Origin: Cryptomeria japonica
Taxonomy: Eukaryota; Streptophyta; Pinopsida; Cupressales; Cupressaceae
DNA: 64,000 nucleotides
Direction of reading: 5' to 3'
Assembly (NCBI RefSeq): GCF_030272615.1
Contig: NC_081409.1
Location: forward strand, 613,472,755-613,536,754
In this document: piece by piece, positions 34,485 through 44,136 of the stretch
Layout: each line of letters starts with the position of its first letter
How positions within the stretch are numbered: position 1 is the stretch's first letter
Program-made: the position numbers and the translations under genes
Notes under the pieces: generated by a model
What the model was told of the DNA's origin: nothing
Database searches by the model: none
Seen by the model: the letters and a program-made list of their open reading frames with translations, nothing else

Positions 34485-37274
34485 ATGTTTGATGAAATGA
34501 GGTCTCAAACTTCTTATGAAGGCATGTCATCACAATTGAGCAATCAATCATGTCAATCCAATCTCTACATGTCTCAAAACTTGGATCAAACTTATCATGA
34601 TGATGTAAATGTCCAAATACAAAAACTAGAGGAGAAACTAGCTCAAGAAGAGGAGATATTGGAACAAAGAGTGAAAAACATTGAGAAGAATAGATCACAA
34701 ATGTCCAAAATGTTTCAAAAATTTCCAGGTCAAAATCCAGAGATTGAGCCAATTGATGTAAGATCTCTTCTTGAACGATCAGACATACCAGCTCTCCTCT
34801 CCCAAATAGAGATGATGAAACAATTTCAAGAAAAGAGACAAAATCAATTTCAACATTATGTGCCTCCACAACAAGAACAAGAAGTTGTTTACTATCAATC
34901 AAATTTTCAACCAATACAACCAATGGTTCAACCAATTGTTCAACATATACAACCAATACAACCAATGGTCCAATTTCAACAATATGTCCAACCAACTATA
35001 CAATGTCCACAAATGGTTCAACCAATGTTGGAATATCAATGTCAACAACCACAACCAAACATTCAAAAACAAAGGTTGCAGCACACACCAACCCAAGTTT
35101 CAAACATGTCAGAACAACTGAACCAAGTCCAATATCAAAACATGACACCAGACCAGAACCAACTCCTTGCCAAACAAGTTCAAATTCCAGATACAACCAT
35201 GTCAAAACCTCGAAAGAAAGGTGGCTTTATTGCAATTCTCTTAAGGAAATTACCAAGTGAGTTCTTTGAAGAAGATCAAGATAATACAATTATGTCTAGC
35301 AATGCCTCATCCCCCCACAAACAAATTGACTCTCCAGTGGCATCTATCCCTACACCTTTAGAAGTTTCACAAGAACCTTCTATATTGTCCTCATCAAACA
35401 ATACACCCAAGGATGCAATTATCCAAGGGCTATCCATAATTGATTGCCTCGATAATCCAGTTCATGATGCACATCCTTGTCATGTTTCAGAAATACAAGA
35501 CCCAATGCCACCATGCACTTTATTGCCATTACCTGTTTTAGAAGACCCCATTCAAAGTCCCTCTTCCTCATGTTCAAGCATTGATTCCTTGCCAGAATCC
35601 ATCACAAATGTTCAAAGTGCATTTCCTTCGTACCAAAGCATTGATCCCTTGCCAAAATCCCCCATGTATATCCAAAGTCCAACCTCATGTCAAGAGGATA
35701 GTTTAGAGCATGAAGAAATGAGTCCTAAAGAAAATCAAGATCAAGATCCCGAAACCTTATCATCCCATTCAATTGTTGACCAGGATCTCATCTTCCCAAA
35801 AACTCATGATGATTCCCCTATTCTTGTCCATCCTATCCAAAGTCCTATTAACACTCCATTCCCCGAGCAAGATCAAGATATCCCAGTCCATCCAATCCCA
35901 AATGATCCCCTTCCATTTCATGAACAAAATGTCCTTTCAAATCCCATTGACATTCCACTTCCTGAGAAAGATCAAGATATCCTTTCCATCCTTTATGATG
36001 ATCCCATTGAAAGTCAAGAGCAAAGCACCTTTAAAGAGGATTCCAATGATCTTCCTCCATGTCAAGATCAAATTATTCCTTTAAATCCTCCACAAGATCC
36101 TTTTGTTCCTCCATCTCCTTGTCTTAATGCTCCATATACACTCCAAGATCTCATTCCTTTTGATGATCCTATCATTTCTCCCATTCCATCTCTTGAAGAG
36201 CTTGTCATTGAACCATGTCCACTACACAATCCTAGTTCCCCTCATGATCCTAATACCCCTCATGATTCTAACGTGTCAGTGCAAGATGTTCATGAACCCT
36301 CGACATGCATAATGGGTTCTTCCACTTTGGTGCAATCTAATCCACTTCAAGATCTCATTATTTCTCTCATATCATATCCACCTCATAATGGACTCGTGTC
36401 TTCTTCCCAAAGAAAAGAGTATGCTACAAGTCAAGATATCCATAAAGGCAAAGAAGATCTTAAGGGTCATGTCTACACAACTCACTCTCAAGACATTGGT
36501 ATCCCTCCATCAAAATCAAAACATATCCCTTCCCCTTCATACCTTCCATCCATCTTAGGTCCTTATATCCCTTTGTCCTCTATGCAAGGTCAGCAAAGGC
36601 ACACATCCTTGAGTAAATTTCATCAATCCAAAAGAAGTCCATTTCATTCATATCCATCCATGCATTCCTTTCCCCCTCCAAGCAATTTTGATGCCAAGCA
36701 TAAAAGTATTAAGTCTAAAAATCCACATGTATTCAAGGATCAACATGTCCAATATAATCGACATGTCAAAACAAAGAACAATATGATCTATAAAGAAAAA
36801 AATATATCCAAAAGGCCACAAAGGCCCACTGAGCAAAATAAAGAAAAGTCAAAATATATATGGGTTCCTAAATCCCTTGTGCAAGCAATGCACTCCAAGG
36901 AACCACAAAAGCATGAAAAATCAAAAACCATGTGGATCCCTAAGTGGCTCCTTGAAGCACAAAAGCCTAAAGAAACATCCAACTTGGCATCCAAAATTGC
37001 TATTCCTCCATCCAAACCTTCCAATTCTATTCCTCCATCACCTTCTTCATCCGTTTTGGGCCCTTATGTCCCAAAATCCATAGCCTTTCCTTCGTCAAAA
37101 TATCAATATCCAAAATACATTTTTCCTCCATCAGTCCATCACCCCTCAAGGTGTGTACCAATGTCGATCTTGCCTTCATTTCCATCCACTGAAGCCCAAT
37201 TCTTCCAATACCCTATCCATTATCCAATGCATATTTTTCATCCTTCGATCCCTTTGATCCAATCCTTTACATAA
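34485..37274 (+). CDS. Y ORF: intact 929-residue Q/P/S-rich protein of unknown function
   Basis: The first ATG is at 34485 (the open frame extends to a TTG at 34467); it ends at TAA 37272-37274 without interruption. Residues about 45-75 look coiled-coil (QKLEEKLAQEEEILEQRVK). About 120-260 is a Q-rich tract with PIQPMVQP repeats. About 280-700 is a disordered, acidic and Pro/Ser/Asp-rich region with short repeats (DQDIPVHPI, PLPEKDQDI, PHDPNTPHDSN). The C-terminal third is basic, with two copies of a SK-x-x-W-[VI]-PK motif (YIWVPKSLVQA and TMWIPKWLLEA) and two of S-[IV]-LGPY-[IV]-P. It shares SPMYIQSPTSCQED, NQDQDPE and PHDSN with the U ORF. No zinc knuckle and no enzyme motif. A gag-like or RNA-binding role is inference only. 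Confidence 0.8.
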   Translation: MFDEMRSQTSYEGMSSQLSNQSCQSNLYMSQNLDQTYHDDVNVQIQKLEEKLAQEEEILEQRVKNIEKNRSQMSKMFQKFPGQNPEIEPIDVRSLLERSDIPALLSQIEMMKQFQEKRQNQFQHYVPPQQEQEVVYYQSNFQPIQPMVQPIVQHIQPIQPMVQFQQYVQPTIQCPQMVQPMLEYQCQQPQPNIQKQRLQHTPTQVSNMSEQLNQVQYQNMTPDQNQLLAKQVQIPDTTMSKPRKKGGFIAILLRKLPSEFFEEDQDNTIMSSNASSPHKQIDSPVASIPTPLEVSQEPSILSSSNNTPKDAIIQGLSIIDCLDNPVHDAHPCHVSEIQDPMPPCTLLPLPVLEDPIQSPSSSCSSIDSLPESITNVQSAFPSYQSIDPLPKSPMYIQSPTSCQEDSLEHEEMSPKENQDQDPETLSSHSIVDQDLIFPKTHDDSPILVHPIQSPINTPFPEQDQDIPVHPIPNDPLPFHEQNVLSNPIDIPLPEKDQDILSILYDDPIESQEQSTFKEDSNDLPPCQDQIIPLNPPQDPFVPPSPCLNAPYTLQDLIPFDDPIISPIPSLEELVIEPCPLHNPSSPHDPNTPHDSNVSVQDVHEPSTCIMGSSTLVQSNPLQDLIISLISYPPHNGLVSSSQRKEYATSQDIHKGKEDLKGHVYTTHSQDIGIPPSKSKHIPSPSYLPSILGPYIPLSSMQGQQRHTSLSKFHQSKRSPFHSYPSMHSFPPPSNFDAKHKSIKSKNPHVFKDQHVQYNRHVKTKNNMIYKEKNISKRPQRPTEQNKEKSKYIWVPKSLVQAMHSKEPQKHEKSKTMWIPKWLLEAQKPKETSNLASKIAIPPSKPSNSIPPSPSSSVLGPYVPKSIAFPSSKYQYPKYIFPPSVHHPSRCVPMSILPSFPSTEAQFFQYPIHYPMHIFHPSIPLIQSFT

Positions 37275-38227
37275 ATCCTCGCCTTAGTTTCATCTCTTTT
37301 TCCATGTCCTTATCCTACCAACGTCTTTGAGCATACTTTTAAAGGTCATGGTCCATTTTTTTTTTTCAAGGCTACTATCAAAAAAAAAAAAAGATGCTTG
37401 AGTCCTTCTTCCATCCCCTATCATGTGTCCATCTTCTATTGAAAAAGTGAGAAATTAAAAAAAAAAAAAAAAATACAAAAAAAAAAAAGACAAAAGAAAA
37501 AAATAAAGAAAAATAATTCGTCCACTAGTGAAAACCTGGCAAACAGGCACCTTGGGAAAGTACCGTGATGAAAACCTGGCAAACAGGTGTCATGCATAAT
37601 CCATGAACTTCTTGCACACCACACTTGGGGGCAGGTTTCCTCCTTCATATCCTATTGCCATTTATTATCCTATCGAACCCCTATCATTACCCTCCATTAT
37701 CCTATTGTCCCTCATGTCCATTTCCTCTTTCCACCTTTGATCTTGACAAGGCTAAGGATCATCATGAGCATCATACATCTTGTTTGCAGCTTTTAGTCCA
37801 TCATAGCTTTTGGTCTTTATCCATTTGCTTATTATAACCTTTCATCCATATTCCCTAGCTTATTGCGACTTTCTGCCACTATCCCGTATCCTATCCCGAC
37901 CTTCAGTCCATGTCCCTTATCCATTCTTGGTCTTGCTTATCCTATCCATATCTTATCACTATCCATACACTCTTTTTCATTCCTTGATCTTGATCTAACA
38001 TAAGGACGCAAAATTTAAACATGGTTTCAAAAACCTCTTGACATGTCCCTCATGCCATGTTCCTGTTGTACATTGTCATATCCAGTCTATCGTCCCATCA
38101 CGCAATAGCCCTTGAAAATTGCATCCGTATTGTCTCCATAATAAAACGCCTTTGTCTTCCCTCTATCCACCATCATTTCAGCAAGCCTATTTATTCACCT
38201 GTCATATTCCTTTCCTTGCTAGACACT

Positions 38228-38410
38228 GGGGGCAAAATCATAAAAAATTGAAAAATGTCCTGAAATAATCCAAAAAAATTGAAAAATGTCCTGAAAAAAT
38301 CATAAAAATCAAATAATGTCCTGAAAAAATCTCTAAAAATCAAATAATGTCCTGAAAAAAAAAATCCCTAAAAAGTCATATAAAGTCCTGAAAAAATGAA
38401 CACAAAAAGA
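38228..38410 (+). repeat. A-rich TCCTGAAAAAATC array of Y
   Basis: Six degenerate copies of AATGTCCTGAAAAAATC-type text follow GGGGGCAAAATC. Equivalent to 12645-13545 in U and to 30740-30900 in reverse in Y'. Confidence 0.85.
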
Positions 38411-38658
38411 TTGTAAAAACTCAAAATCCAAAAACAATTTCTTTGGCATTTTGCATTTTGTCAATAAATATCCTCTTGATGCATAAGACAGATCGCTGAG
38501 CATTCCTCCAACGACACGTAATCACACATTGTGCTTTAATGAAATCATGCATAAACAGATGAACTTTTCCATCAAACCAGACATTCAAACTGATCACAAT
38601 TGTCATATCAATCGAACGTTACCATCAATATCACTTATCGTTGTCACTAATATCATGG

Positions 38659-38737
38659 GTCTTATACAGGGTGTGGTATACTCGAAACTAGACTGTGTCC
38701 TATCTTAGACGGGGTACCACATTCCCTAAAACCAGAC
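38659..38737 (+). repeat. Two 35-bp GTCT..AGAC units of Y
   Basis: 38659-38693 is 35 bp, starting GTCTTATACAGG and ending GAAACTAGAC. 38702-38737 is 36 bp, starting ATCTTAGACGGGG and ending AAAACCAGAC; its Y' counterpart (30451-30486) keeps GTCTTAGAC. Spacing is 43 bp, close to the 41 bp of the U pairs. Confidence 0.85.
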
Positions 38738-39273
38738 AGCATGATCGTCCTATCAGCACTTTCAACTTTTGACAATGAAGATCAAGATGTTTGTTTGACT
38801 TGTTGGAATTAGCGAGTCTTATCATTTATTGATTTATTTTCGATCATATTCCTATGTTGCTCGATGATGTCACTGAGTGATATAGAGTGACCGGGATGGT
38901 TCATGGTCCCTTTTCTTTTTTGAGATTTCTATTTGTCTGCGATGTGTCTATCTTTTGCAAAAAGGGTTGCATTTCAGCTCTGGCCTTCAATGCCATGATG
39001 CTATGCATCCATTTTGCTACATTAAAATAAAGGTTCTCACCTACAAAGTGCATTACTGAAAGCAAGTTTTTCTTCATCTCTAACTATCCTCTATCTAATT
39101 TCTTCTTACTAACATTTCTTCCGTCAATCTTGGCAGTCCGTTTGATCCGTTCGAACCTATCGTCTTCTGTCATTCTTATCGATCAATTGGCCTCTTTTCT
39201 GGATGTTTCAGCCAATTCCTCGAGGGGGCATGCATATGTCATTGTTATTGTCTGGGGCATTTTCATTACTGTT

Positions 39274-39319
39274 CTTTGAAACAACGCTTAAAATTGCATT
39301 GTCTCAAAGAGGGGCAAAA
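39274..39319 (+). promoter_or_regulatory. PPT-proximal stem-loop and polypurine tract of Y
   Basis: CTTTGAAACAACG and CATTGTCTCAAAG form a 13-base stem with two mismatches around a 10-base loop. The 3' arm runs into AAAGAGGGGCAAAA, which directly precedes the 3' LTR. Confidence 0.75.
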
Positions 39320-40682
39320 TGTAGACACCTAAAAATGGTCAACACTTGCAGAGTCATACTTTAACATTGGCGCATTGCCTCATTTTAGAGTTTTTGCGTC
39401 ACATTAACATTTCTCCTATGTCATGCACTTGGTCTTTATCGTTTGCGAGCATCGAGTTCTTCTTCTGCATTCATCATTTTTCTCGCTTTCGAATTAGGTC
39501 TTTTCGATAACAATCTTTAATCATGATTTTGGTCGATCTTGTCAATCTCTTATCAACTTGTCAATCTTGTCATTTTGCGATCGATTTGTCATCGATCATT
39601 GTCCTTCTCAATCATGTCAATTTGGATCAATTTGTCATTGTTCCTTGTTAATCGACGCATTTATCAATCAAATCATTTATCAATCCAAAATCATGATCGA
39701 ATCGATATCAATTATCCTTTGTCAAGACCTAATTGTCATCTTTGCATTTCTAATTCATCTTCCAAGGTTTTATGATTTATTCATTTAATCTTGTTTGGCA
39801 TTTTCCCTCTAGGTTAAATAATTTATTTATTTATCCTAAGTCTTCTTGTCACAATTAAATGTTTATTTAATTGGCTAATTAATTCCTCCTATTTTTGTAA
39901 ATTAATTAATTAATGAGAAATTATTAATTAATTTACCTAATTTTCATCAATTCACTAAATTCCTAATTTGCATCAATTTCCTAATTTCATCATTTCTAAT
40001 TTCCTATTTTTCTAATTTTCTCAATTCCTAAATTCCACCTATTTTCTAATTTGTCAAAATCAATTTCCACCTAATTAACTTGTCTCTAGTTCTCCCTATT
40101 TTTGTGCTTTGGTGGAAGCATGAATTTCTCATGCGTCATACTCTTGACATAGAAAGATGTCATAAGGTTCTAGTTTTCTAACCTTTGTATTGGCAATATG
40201 TCATAATTCATGACATAGAAGGTGTCATAACCTTCTTCTTTTCACTCAATTTTGCCATTTTGAAATCAATTGCTTCTAATATCCATTTCATACTAATTTG
40301 ATCTTTTCTCCAATTTTTCTATAAATTGGATGATTTTTCTTCAATCAAAGGTAATTACTTTGTCGAAATAATCGCTTTGTCAAAACAATCACATTTCGAG
40401 TACTCTTGCGCCATAATCTTGTCTATTTGCTTTCATCTCATGTGTATGTACTTGAAGGTGAGATCCACAAACAAAGGCTATTTGGAGAGGAAAGAAGAAC
40501 AATGGAGCCGCATGAAGGAAGCATTCATATTTACGTTTGGTTTGCATAGTATTTAGTTTTAAATGTTTTGTCTTTATGTCTTTATTGAGTGTGTTTAGGA
40601 TAGATCATTACATTTGAGCTTTCGTGATTGAGCTAGATTAGTTTTTATATTGTTTGTGATGATTTCCAGATTCCTAGCTACA
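39320..40682 (+). repeat. Y 3' LTR
   Basis: 1363 bp, TGTAGACACC to TTCCTAGCTACA, nearly identical to 31021-32391 apart from an eight-base deletion (near 40580) and scattered changes. Followed by ATTATGCATT of the X LTR. Confidence 0.95.
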
Positions 40683-41059
40683 ATTATGCATTTTCTTTTG
40701 CTCGAAATTTATGAAATCTACATGTGTGGAAATATGAGTCTATGAGCTCTTATTTGAAATTGATCGTCAAAATATTCTCTTAGTTTATTTTTAAAGCATT
40801 CCTTTGTGTTGATAGACGAATGCTAAAGCCTTTTCACGCTTTCTGGTTAAAAGTGTCTTCATTTCAATGTTTTCTGCATAAAATTCATTGCAAATCATAT
40901 GAGGAGCTGCCCTCTAATGCAGAGGATGAATTTTTAATTGGTTCATCAAACTATTGGTTTATTTGTTTCCTTTCGTAAAGGGGTGTACAAGAGTCATATT
41001 ATTATTCAAAGAAAGAAAACATTATAATTTGAAGAAAGGGATAAATTTGTTAACCAATA
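40683..41059 (+). repeat. X 5' LTR, terminal part, partly duplicated
   Basis: 40683-41036 repeats 27803-28144 (closer to it than to the 3' LTR copy, for example GAAATCTACATG in both), and 41037-41059 completes the LTR to TTAACCAATA (CA mutated to TA). About 340 bp of X LTR therefore flank the Y block on both sides, far too long for a target-site duplication. Confidence 0.9.
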
Positions 41060-41065
41060 GATTTT

Positions 41066-41083
41066 TGGCAACTCTGCTGGGGA
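41066..41083 (+). promoter_or_regulatory. X primer-binding site
   Basis: TGGCAACTCTGCTGGGGA, six bases after the LTR. Two changes from TGGCGACTCCGCTGGGGA, the primer-binding site typical of Ogre/Tat elements. Confidence 0.85.
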
Positions 41084-41444
41084 GTCGAATCACAAGACCG
41101 GTTGCCTAGTTGTAAGACTGGAGTCAAGAAGATATACTAGGTCCCAAAGATGGGAAGGGATAGTTGGTTCTATTTTTCAAGAGTTACAAAACCTAAATTT
41201 TAAAACCACTTTCTCATGTCAAAGATGAGCAAGAAGCAGTCCTCCTTCCTTGTCTCCTTCATTTCTTGTATCCTCAGTCTGTCAAGCTCTAACCTTGCAT
41301 GGTATTGCTTTACCAAATATAATCAACCCGACTCCGCTCAATATCATCTTTCCAATGGCAATATATAACCCTTGGGGAGCCATAGTAGGTCCACTAAACT
41401 TAGGTTTAAATCTAAATCCCCTACCCAAAGGTGCGTGAGATCAC

Positions 41445-42701
41445 TTGCCAAAATTTATTGGTGATGGGAAAACCATTATTGATGAACACTTGAATGCGTT
41501 CAATGTTGCTTGTGGGATAATAGATGTCCAACATAAGGATGTTGCCGTGAGACTATTTGTACAAACACTGACTGGAGTAGCAGCAGATTCGTTCTATCAC
41601 CTGCCAAACAATGTGATAAAAAATTGGCAGGATTTGAAAACAAGGTTTGAGGCAAGATTCAAAGTGGTTGAAGATGAACACTCCCTTTTGGCTCAATTGG
41701 CCCAGTTAAGGAAAGAGATTCCAGAGTCTATGAGGGATTTTGTAGCAAAATTTGATAATATTATACATAAAATTCCAATCAATCAAAAACCCTCAGATGA
41801 CAATCTGAAATGTTTTTTTATAAATTCCATACCTTCAAAGATAGGTTTCCTGATTCGTAGGAAAAGAGTTGCAAACCTAGGTCCTGCCAAAATACTTGCA
41901 GTTGAGTTTGAAGATGATCTGATCACTGCAAGGAAATTGAAAAGAGAAGTATAGATAGCCAATGCTCAACCTTCTACTTCTTCAGACCTTGTGATCCAGA
42001 GACTAATTAATGATGTAATAACTCTTAAAAGACAAATACCTAAAGCCAGTACATCATACTCATCCCCTTATCAAGACATACCTAGGAGGAATACAAATCA
42101 GACTTTGGGCATTGGAAACAAATCTTTGCAATTATCCCCTACCCAACAAAGATTAGCAATTGAGGCACCACCACCTAAGGGGAGTATGTGTGTTTTTCAT
42201 CTTACAGATGAACATGATGGCAGTTTCTATTCTGAGATGGTGCGTTATGCGCAATTGATGAATTCTAAAGAGATTTCAAATGAATGGAGTGAAGAGGAAT
42301 CTTTAAAGCAACCTGGCGACTCTGAAATCCACTTCCTAGAGTACGAGTCAGATTTAGAAAGAGGAGGTTACATTTTGGTTGCTTTAGAAGATCCCTCATG
42401 TGCTGTGCTCACAAGAAATCAACAAAATGTAAAACCTCAGGGCACTTCTTCAACTTCTGCTATTTATTTTAAAGGTAAGGAAATTGTTTCAAAATTTCAT
42501 AACAATGATCAAAAGTATCAAGAGTTCCCTTTGGTAAAGTCTGTTGAAAAAGAAAGTTCGTTTGATATTGTAGAGTATTGCAAATCCTCCCAAATTCAAA
42601 TTACACCTGTCGAGTATCTTAAATTAAATCCCGAAGAATTGGAAAGACTCGTTCAGTTTGTAAAAGGAAATAATGTGTTACAAGCTAATAGAACACAATA
42701 G
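41445..42701 (+). pseudogene. X gag, broken
   Basis: One frame with an in-frame TAG at 41952-41954. The N-terminal half is a retrotransposon gag domain: DEHLNAFNVACGIIDVQHKDVAVRLFVQTL, ADSFYHLPNNVIKNWQDLKTRF and PESMRDFVAKFDNIIHKIP. The C-terminal half is polar, with no clear zinc knuckle, which is common in the Tat lineage. Upstream (41060-41444) is leader; the 62-codon frame at 41250 may be the gag start, as it runs into this one after a frameshift. Confidence 0.85.
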
Positions 42702-42716
42702 TAAATAAATGCCACA

Positions 42717-43019
42717 TTGTCTTTCCATAGTGATGTATCAACTTATCCTGTTGCTCATGAAACAACCCCTGAAATAACCGCCCTCCAAATAGATGATACT
42801 TTGTTTATCCTTGAGTCAAAACCTGAGCCCTTTTATATATCATTGTTTATAAATGGTTATAAATTAAACAACTATATTATAGATTTAGGTGCATTAGATA
42901 ATATAATGCCCTTTGCAGTAGCCAAAGTGTTGGGGTTATCCTTGACAAAAAATTTTGGTAGGTGTTACTCAATGGACTCTAAACAAATTCCCCTGTTGGG
43001 ACAAATTAAGGATGCTTAA
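42717..43019 (+). pseudogene. X aspartic protease, broken
   Basis: In frame with gag after two stops (42699-42704). The active-site region reads NYIIDLGALDNIMPFAVAKVLGL, where IDSGASDN would be usual; Asp and Gly are kept and Ser is Leu. Then QIPLLGQIKDA. 43020-43350 continues the linker between protease and RNase H in broken frames (VDIPASYGMLL). Confidence 0.8.
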
Positions 43020-43351
43020 GTAGTTCTTGCCACCCACCCGAATAAAAGAATCAAGCTGACTATTCTAATAGTTGACATCCCAGCCAGCTATGGCATGTTA
43101 CTAAGTTGTACATTTTGTAGAGACTTAGGAGGTGAAATTAAAATGGATTGGTCTCAAGCCACAATTCCTGTAGGAAAACATTGAGTCATTTTGCAGCCTG
43201 AACCAAAGTCTAAACTCATTATTTTTCCCTCTGATGATCCAAGGGCCCAATTCTATATCATGAATGTCAATTTGGAAATCACATGATTTTGTCTGACAAT
43301 GAGGTAGTGGGAGGTGTATCATAGCCAAAGGGAGAAGAAAGTTTGTGATTA

Positions 43352-44032
43352 ATTGAGTTTGATGGAAGTTGTGTAGCACTAGGTTCAGGTGCAGGGGTAG
43401 TGTTAACTCCACCTTCTAGTACTCATATCCCTTTTTCTTTTAAATTGGAATTCAAGAACACAAACAATATGACTGAGTATGAGGCTTTGTTATTAGGTTT
43501 AGCTAAAGCCAAGAAACTACGAGTAAAACTTCTGCAAGTCAAAGGAGATGCTGAGTTCATTGTAAAATAGGTTAGAGGATTGTTTAATGTAAAAAATGAA
43601 AGGCTAAAACACTACCAAAATAGAGTTTGGGATAAAATCAAAGATTTTGATGCATTTTCTATTGAGGCTATCCCTAGAGAACAAAATTCAAAAGCAGATT
43701 CATTAGCTGTGTTAGCTTCCTTATTGATTCCTCATCCTGAATTTGTTGATGATACTTACCGAGTAGAGTTAATATATCAGCCTAGTGTTCCTCACAACTC
43801 TAAATTCTGGCAAGTGTTTGAAAATGATAAACAAATTAATAATTTTATGCAGTGTGTAGAAACATTTTTTACTACATATTTTGAAGGTTCAGATGCAGAG
43901 TGTAAGGAGTTTTTAGAACAAGCCAAGGAGTTGACTAATGGAGTTATGCAATTAAAAGGGAACAAGATTCCTAATGGGTTGGTTTCATTAGAACGTCTTT
44001 TTGATCATCATGATGCCTACAAGAAAAGCTAA
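43352..44032 (+). pseudogene. X extra RNase H (upstream of RT), one stop
   Basis: A single frame with one TAG (43568-43570, probably from CAG). The four catalytic acids are all present: Asp in IEFDGSCVALGSGAGVVL, Glu in NMTEYEALLLGLAKAK, Asp in VKGDAEFIVK and Asp in REQNSKADSLAVLASL. This is the additional archaeal-type RNase H known from Tat-lineage elements by its pattern, but it lies between protease and RT and not after the ordinary RNase H. 44033-44136 links it to RT. Confidence 0.85.
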
Positions 44033-44136
44033 GATGATAAGCCTCCTGAGGTTCAAGATGTTGGAGGTTATGAAAGGATTAACATGGCACTAAAGAGGAT
44101 CCCAAATATATCAATCTGGGGAAATGTTGCATACCC

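Larger units (their letters stand above)
37275..39319 (+). other. Y 3' non-coding region with conserved cis elements
   Basis: Contains A-runs (37451-37500), a 22-base direct repeat GAAAACCTGGCAAACAGG (37530 and 37571), CTTGGGGGCA (37624), GGGGGCAAAATC (38228) followed by TCCTGAAAAAATC repeats (to about 38410), two 35-bp-type units (38659-38693, 38702-38737), CTCGAGGGGGCAT (39219-39231), the stem-loop (39274-39309) and the polypurine tract (39306-39319). The same order is found in U. No gene. Confidence 0.8.
31021..40682 (+). mobile_element. Y: pol-less LTR retrotransposon with one long ORF
   Basis: 9662 bp: 5' LTR 31021-32391, primer-binding site 32397-32415, about 2 kb leader, ORF 34485-37274, 2 kb 3' non-coding region with repeat units and stem-loop, polypurine tract, 3' LTR 39320-40682. 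The two LTRs differ by an eight-base deletion and few substitutions, so this is the youngest element of the stack. No protease, RT, RNase H or integrase motif occurs in any frame, so it must be mobilised in trans. It shares its organisation and ORF with U. Confidence 0.93.

Noticed and set aside
34435-34995. 186-codon minus-strand open frame and similar antisense frames at 34899-35205 and 36648-37024
   Set aside because: They lie opposite the intact Y ORF and follow from its biased composition; no motif and no conservation in U.
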